Part shown: in pieces, positions 61,210-64,000 of the stretch
Layout of the letters: every line of letters starts with the position of its first letter
How positions within the stretch are numbered: the first letter of the stretch is position 1
Origin: Achromobacter sp. MFA1 R4
GTDB taxonomy: Bacteria > Pseudomonadota > Gammaproteobacteria > Burkholderiales > Burkholderiaceae_B
DNA: 64,000 nucleotides
NCBI RefSeq assembly: GCF_900156745.1
Contig: NZ_LT707065.1
Coordinates: 5,158,086 to 5,222,085 of the forward strand
Reading direction: 5' to 3'
Program-made: the position numbers and the translations under genes
The notes under the pieces: model-generated
The model's input: the letters and a program-made list of their open reading frames with translations, nothing else
Database searches by the model: none
Told to the model about the DNA's origin: nothing

Positions 61210-61869
61210 CTACCTGGCCTGGTCCAGCAGGGCCCGCGCTTCGGCCCTGCGGCCCTCATCGGCCGTTTCCCGGCCCGGTCGCGGCGGCGCCTTCAAGGCC
61301 TTTTCCAGATAGGGGATCGCCTCGGCCTTGCGATTCCGGTACATCAGGTAGTCGGCATAGAAGTAATTGGCGTCGATGCCGTCCGGATTCACGGCCAGGG
61401 CCTGTTTCAGCAGCGCCTCGGCCTTCTTGTTGTCGCCAAACCCCACCGGCCAGCCGGGCACCTTGTAGTACAGGACGCCCAGGCTGTTCAGCGCGGATCC
61501 GCCCAGGGCCTTGCTGTCGATCGCAATGGCGGTTTCGTATTCGGCCTTGGCCTGCTTGGCCAGGCCAAGCGCTCCAAGCCCGCCCTTGGCGCCTGCCCAG
61601 GAGCTGAGGACGATGCCCTCCCAGATGTGCGGTTCCGCACGCCCGGAGAATTGGGCAGTCAGTTCGTGCGCCTGCTTCGATAGCGCTTCGAAGCGCGCGG
61701 CGCGCTTGTCTGCGGGGACGGCGTACTGGATCGTGGCCCAGTCCGTCTGCAGCGCCCGGATTCCCTCGTCGAGATCGGGCGCGGGCGAGGCGGCGCCGGC
61801 GGAAAATGAGATCGCCAGGCTGGCGAGCATGCCCGCAAGGCCTTGGCGTGCAAGGGTGTTCTGGATCAT
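61210..61869 (-). CDS. Exported TPR-repeat protein
   Basis: The product has 219 residues. A signal peptide ends near SAGAASPAP (about residue 28). TPR-like units follow (AKAEYETAIAID, NKKAEALLKQALAVNPDG, AEAIPYLEKALKAPP). No enzymatic motif is seen. It overlaps the SDR gene by 4 bp and is last in its operon. It is probably a periplasmic scaffold. Confidence 0.75.
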   Translation of the reverse strand: MIQNTLARQGLAGMLASLAISFSAGAASPAPDLDEGIRALQTDWATIQYAVPADKRAARFEALSKQAHELTAQFSGRAEPHIWEGIVLSSWAGAKGGLGALGLAKQAKAEYETAIAIDSKALGGSALNSLGVLYYKVPGWPVGFGDNKKAEALLKQALAVNPDGIDANYFYADYLMYRNRKAEAIPYLEKALKAPPRPGRETADEGRRAEARALLDQAR

Positions 61870-62681
61870 GAAGAGGCTCCGGAAGGAAATTTCGAGGACG
61901 TCAGCGCCCGGCGGTGCTTGGCAAACGCCCCGTCAAGCCATTCGGGGCATATGCCGTTGAGGCGGGCGGCAATCGCCTCCAGCGTGCCCGCATACCGCTG
62001 GCGCGACTCGCTTTGCAGCATGCGCGCCACGCAGCGGGCCACGGCTTGCGGCGAGTCGCTGGCCGAACCGGTCGCGCTGTTGAACGCCTGCACCTGCGGC
62101 GTGTTGAAGCTGGTGTCGATGGCGCGCGGCGCGTAGTACTGGACGCGGATCGCGGAATCGGCAAGTTCGCGGCGCAACGCTTCGGTGTAGAGGCGCAACG
62201 CCGCCTTGCTCGCGCCGTAGACCGCAAATCCGGGGACACCCAGGCTGCCCAATGTCGAGCCGATGTTCAGTATCTGCGCCCGTTCGCGGCTGTGCAGAAG
62301 CGGCAACATGCCGGCGGTCAACAACATCGGCGCCACGATGTTGGTCTCGGCGATGCGGCGCGCCACCTCGGGATTCAGGTCTTGCGCGGGGCCAAACGCA
62401 GAAATGGCCGCGTTGTTGATCAGGACATTGACCCGCCGGGCCGCGGCGGCGTCGATGATCGCGCGCCGGCCCTCGTCGGTGGTCACGTCCACGACCAGGG
62501 CATCCACGCGAGACCGGTCCCCCGCGCCGCCATTCAATGCCCGGGCCAGCGACAGCAAGGGGCCGGGCGTGCGGCCGACCAGCAGCAGGCGGGCGCCCTC
62601 CTCGAACAGCCGCTGGGCGATGGCGCTGCCCAGGCCGCCGGCGGCCCCGGTCAGCACGACGGAAGCATCCCTGGGGCTCAT
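61866..62681 (-). CDS. Short-chain dehydrogenase/reductase
   Basis: The product has 271 residues. The coenzyme motif is LTGAAGGLGSAIAQ at residue 10, then NVLINNAA, the catalytic serine in LNIGSTLGS and Y-x3-K in YGASKAALR. It is an NAD(P)-dependent oxidoreductase of unknown substrate. It overlaps the TenA-like gene by 4 bp. Confidence 0.88.
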   Translation of the reverse strand: MSPRDASVVLTGAAGGLGSAIAQRLFEEGARLLLVGRTPGPLLSLARALNGGAGDRSRVDALVVDVTTDEGRRAIIDAAAARRVNVLINNAAISAFGPAQDLNPEVARRIAETNIVAPMLLTAGMLPLLHSRERAQILNIGSTLGSLGVPGFAVYGASKAALRLYTEALRRELADSAIRVQYYAPRAIDTSFNTPQVQAFNSATGSASDSPQAVARCVARMLQSESRQRYAGTLEAIAARLNGICPEWLDGAFAKHRRALTSSKFPSGASS

Positions 62682-63349
62682 GCGGCCTCCTCTTGCGGCT
62701 GGGCGCGCGGCAAGGCGCGGAAAATCGCGCCGTACAGGCGATAGAACATGTTGGCGGCGTGAATGACGGCGGACTGGTCTTCGGCGCTGTCCAGCCGGTT
62801 CATCAACTCGGCGAAGTGCGCCGTGTGCGCCTGGTCCAGGGTGCCGTGCGAGCGCAGGTAGCTGAACGCCGAGGCAGGCAACCCCAGGGCGCGCTGGATC
62901 TGGTCGGCCGCGTTCAGCGCGAGCGTCACGCTGGTGCCCTCCAGCACGTGCACCATGCCGAAGAATCCGACGGGATTGCGCCGCGAGATCGTGTCGTAGG
63001 CGTAGGCCACCATGACTTCCGTCTGGGGACCGGGCCCGGCGCGGCGGACGGCATCGGGGTCGTCGCCCAGCGCGCGCAGGTCGTTCAGGATCCAGGCGTC
63101 GTGCCCGGTTTCCTCTTCGATGTATTCATCGATCTCCGCCCGCATCCAGGCCAGGCGCTCGGGAATCCGCGCCCGGCAGGCATGCATCAACGGCACGGTG
63201 TGGCTGACATGGTGATAGGCCTCGCGCAGGAACGCGGCATAGGCGGGCAAGGTGACCTTGCCCTGCAGGCAGTCCTGGATGATGGGTATCGTCACCAGCG
63301 ACTCGCGGCTCTGCCGTGTGCCGTCCAGCAATTGTTCGAAAAAGGTCAT
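62678..63349 (-). CDS. TenA/PqqC-fold (heme-oxygenase-like) protein, possibly iron-dependent
   Basis: The product has 223 residues. Helical segments with conserved acidic and histidine residues are HHVSHTVPLMHACR, EEETGHDAWILNDL and VHVLEGTS. The E-x2-H pair and later histidines resemble the non-heme iron site of UndA-like TenA-fold oxidases. Thiaminase activity is unlikely in this context. The ATG at 63349 lies 7 bp after the synthetase stop. Confidence 0.65.
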   Translation of the reverse strand: MTFFEQLLDGTRQSRESLVTIPIIQDCLQGKVTLPAYAAFLREAYHHVSHTVPLMHACRARIPERLAWMRAEIDEYIEEETGHDAWILNDLRALGDDPDAVRRAGPGPQTEVMVAYAYDTISRRNPVGFFGMVHVLEGTSVTLALNAADQIQRALGLPASAFSYLRSHGTLDQAHTAHFAELMNRLDSAEDQSAVIHAANMFYRLYGAIFRALPRAQPQEEAA

Positions 63350-63356
63350 GTCGTCT

Positions 63357-64000
63357 CTACAGGATGGGTTGCGCGGCTTTCCGCGGAAAAAGTTGATCTG
63401 CGTGCAAGGCGGAAATGGCGTCGCGGCGCGGGCGTCCATTCGCCGTGGACAGGCCGCTCGCCACCGTGAACTCGTCCCGCGCCAGCATCCAGGGACCGAT
63501 GCGCGCGTAGTCAGGCAGCGCGCCGTTCGTGCGTTCGATGGCCGCGTGCAGCTGCGCCTCGCCGAAGCCGGGCTGCGGCCAGATCACGGCGCCCAGTTCG
63601 GCCTGGCCCTCGCCCAACACCACGGCCTGCGCAATGCAAGCCTGGCTCGTCAGCAGGACTTCTATCCACTCCGGCGACACGTTGCGGCCAAAGCCGGTGA
63701 TCAGCAGGTTCTTCTTGCGCCCCTGGACGTGCAGGAAGCCCGCGTCGTCCAGGCGGCCCAGGTCGCCGGTCGGCAGCCAGCGAGGAAGCGCCGTGTCATG
63801 TCCGAGGTAGCCGAGCGCGGGGCTGCCGGCGACCTCGATTTCGCCATCGGGCGCGATCCGCACTTGCGCGTGCGGCAAGGGGCGGCCAGCGGAGCCCGGG
63901 CTATCGTCGCCCGGCAGGTTCAGGGTCTGCACCGAACAGGCCTCGGACAGGCCATACCCTTCATACGCCGGCAGCCCCTGTGCGCGGGCAGCGGCCAACA
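63357..64000 (-). CDS. AMP-dependent acyl-CoA/acid synthetase, C-terminal part (runs off the window)
   Basis: The visible 213 or so residues are the C-terminal half. YEGYGLSEACSVQT is the core adenylation motif A5, LPTGDLGRLDDAGFLHVQGRKKNLLITGFG holds A7 and A8, and the terminal lysine region GLSTANGRPRRD lacks the usual K-x2-K context. The N-terminal part with the P-loop lies beyond the window. It activates a carboxylic acid as an acyl-adenylate. It heads the TenA-like/SDR/TPR unit. Confidence 0.8.
   Translation of the reverse strand, partial: LAAARAQGLPAYEGYGLSEACSVQTLNLPGDDSPGSAGRPLPHAQVRIAPDGEIEVAGSPALGYLGHDTALPRWLPTGDLGRLDDAGFLHVQGRKKNLLITGFGRNVSPEWIEVLLTSQACIAQAVVLGEGQAELGAVIWPQPGFGEAQLHAAIERTNGALPDYARIGPWMLARDEFTVASGLSTANGRPRRDAISALHADQLFPRKAAQPIL

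Noticed and set aside
61179..61210. Short hairpin CCGCC-CGA-GGCGG after phaC as an intrinsic terminator
   Set aside because: The stem is five pairs only, with no T-tract. In DNA this GC-rich such stems are expected by chance.

Overview
This 64 kb window of high-GC DNA looks like the chromosome of a betaproteobacterium of the Alcaligenaceae, of the Bordetella/Achromobacter type. Supporting signs are a Bug-type (TTT) solute-binding protein, an H-NS-like protein, chrBA and ars resistance genes, a PHA synthase with phasin, and dense operons with overlapping ATGA/GTGA junctions. No rRNA, tRNA, insertion sequence, phage gene or CRISPR array was seen. The assignment rests on gene content alone.

Layout. 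(1) 0-3.3 kb: ribA converges on folE2, which follows a COG0523 metal-chaperone GTPase. A perfect 7-3-7 palindrome upstream looks like a Zur box, so this is probably a zinc-limitation module. (2) 3.3-13.9 kb: a GntR regulator is divergent from a catabolic operon (FAH-family hydrolase/isomerase, ornithine-cyclodeaminase-like protein, bicupin ring-cleavage dioxygenase, Rieske oxygenase with ferredoxin and reductase, HpaH-like hydratase, HpaI-like aldolase, Bug protein). Three TGCATGCA palindromes spaced exactly 52 bp apart lie between them. (3) 14.2-15.6 kb: an H-NS-like protein and an AraC regulator. (4) 15.6-30.2 kb: twelve genes all on the minus strand. They encode an exported formylglycine-generating enzyme homologue, MoxR, DUF58, DUF4381, two VWA proteins, BatD, a HAD lipoprotein, an exported sulfatase, a membrane protein with a spermidine-synthase-like domain, another membrane protein and an outer-membrane barrel. 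(5) 30.7-39.7 kb: an amide-utilisation operon (amide/urea-type ABC transporter, amidase, AmiC-like sensor, AmiR-like antiterminator, Fe-alcohol dehydrogenase). Its leader contains hairpins. (6) 39.7-46.6 kb: divergent chromate (chrB, chrA, SOD-like/rhodanese fusion) and arsenic (arsR, arsI, two arsenate reductases, acr3, arsH) resistance operons.

(7) 46.6-61.2 kb: a set of genes marked by five FNR-like boxes. They encode four universal stress proteins, a class II ribonucleotide reductase, an alcohol dehydrogenase, Hsp20, an L,D-transpeptidase, a beta-CASP nuclease, a CBS-domain protein, a flavodoxin, a PAS histidine kinase with a NarL-type regulator, an FNR homologue with its own [4Fe-4S] cysteines, a phasin and a PHA synthase. 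The content parallels the DosR dormancy regulon of mycobacteria and suggests a low-oxygen survival programme. (8) 61.2-64 kb: a small minus-strand operon (acyl-CoA-synthetase-like protein cut by the window end, TenA/PqqC-fold protein, SDR, exported TPR protein) of unknown pathway.

The most interesting candidates are the FNR-boxed dormancy-like island, the sulfatase/FGE/MoxR-Bat operon, the unusual aromatic pathway with helically phased operators, and the SOD-like/rhodanese fusion of the chr operon.
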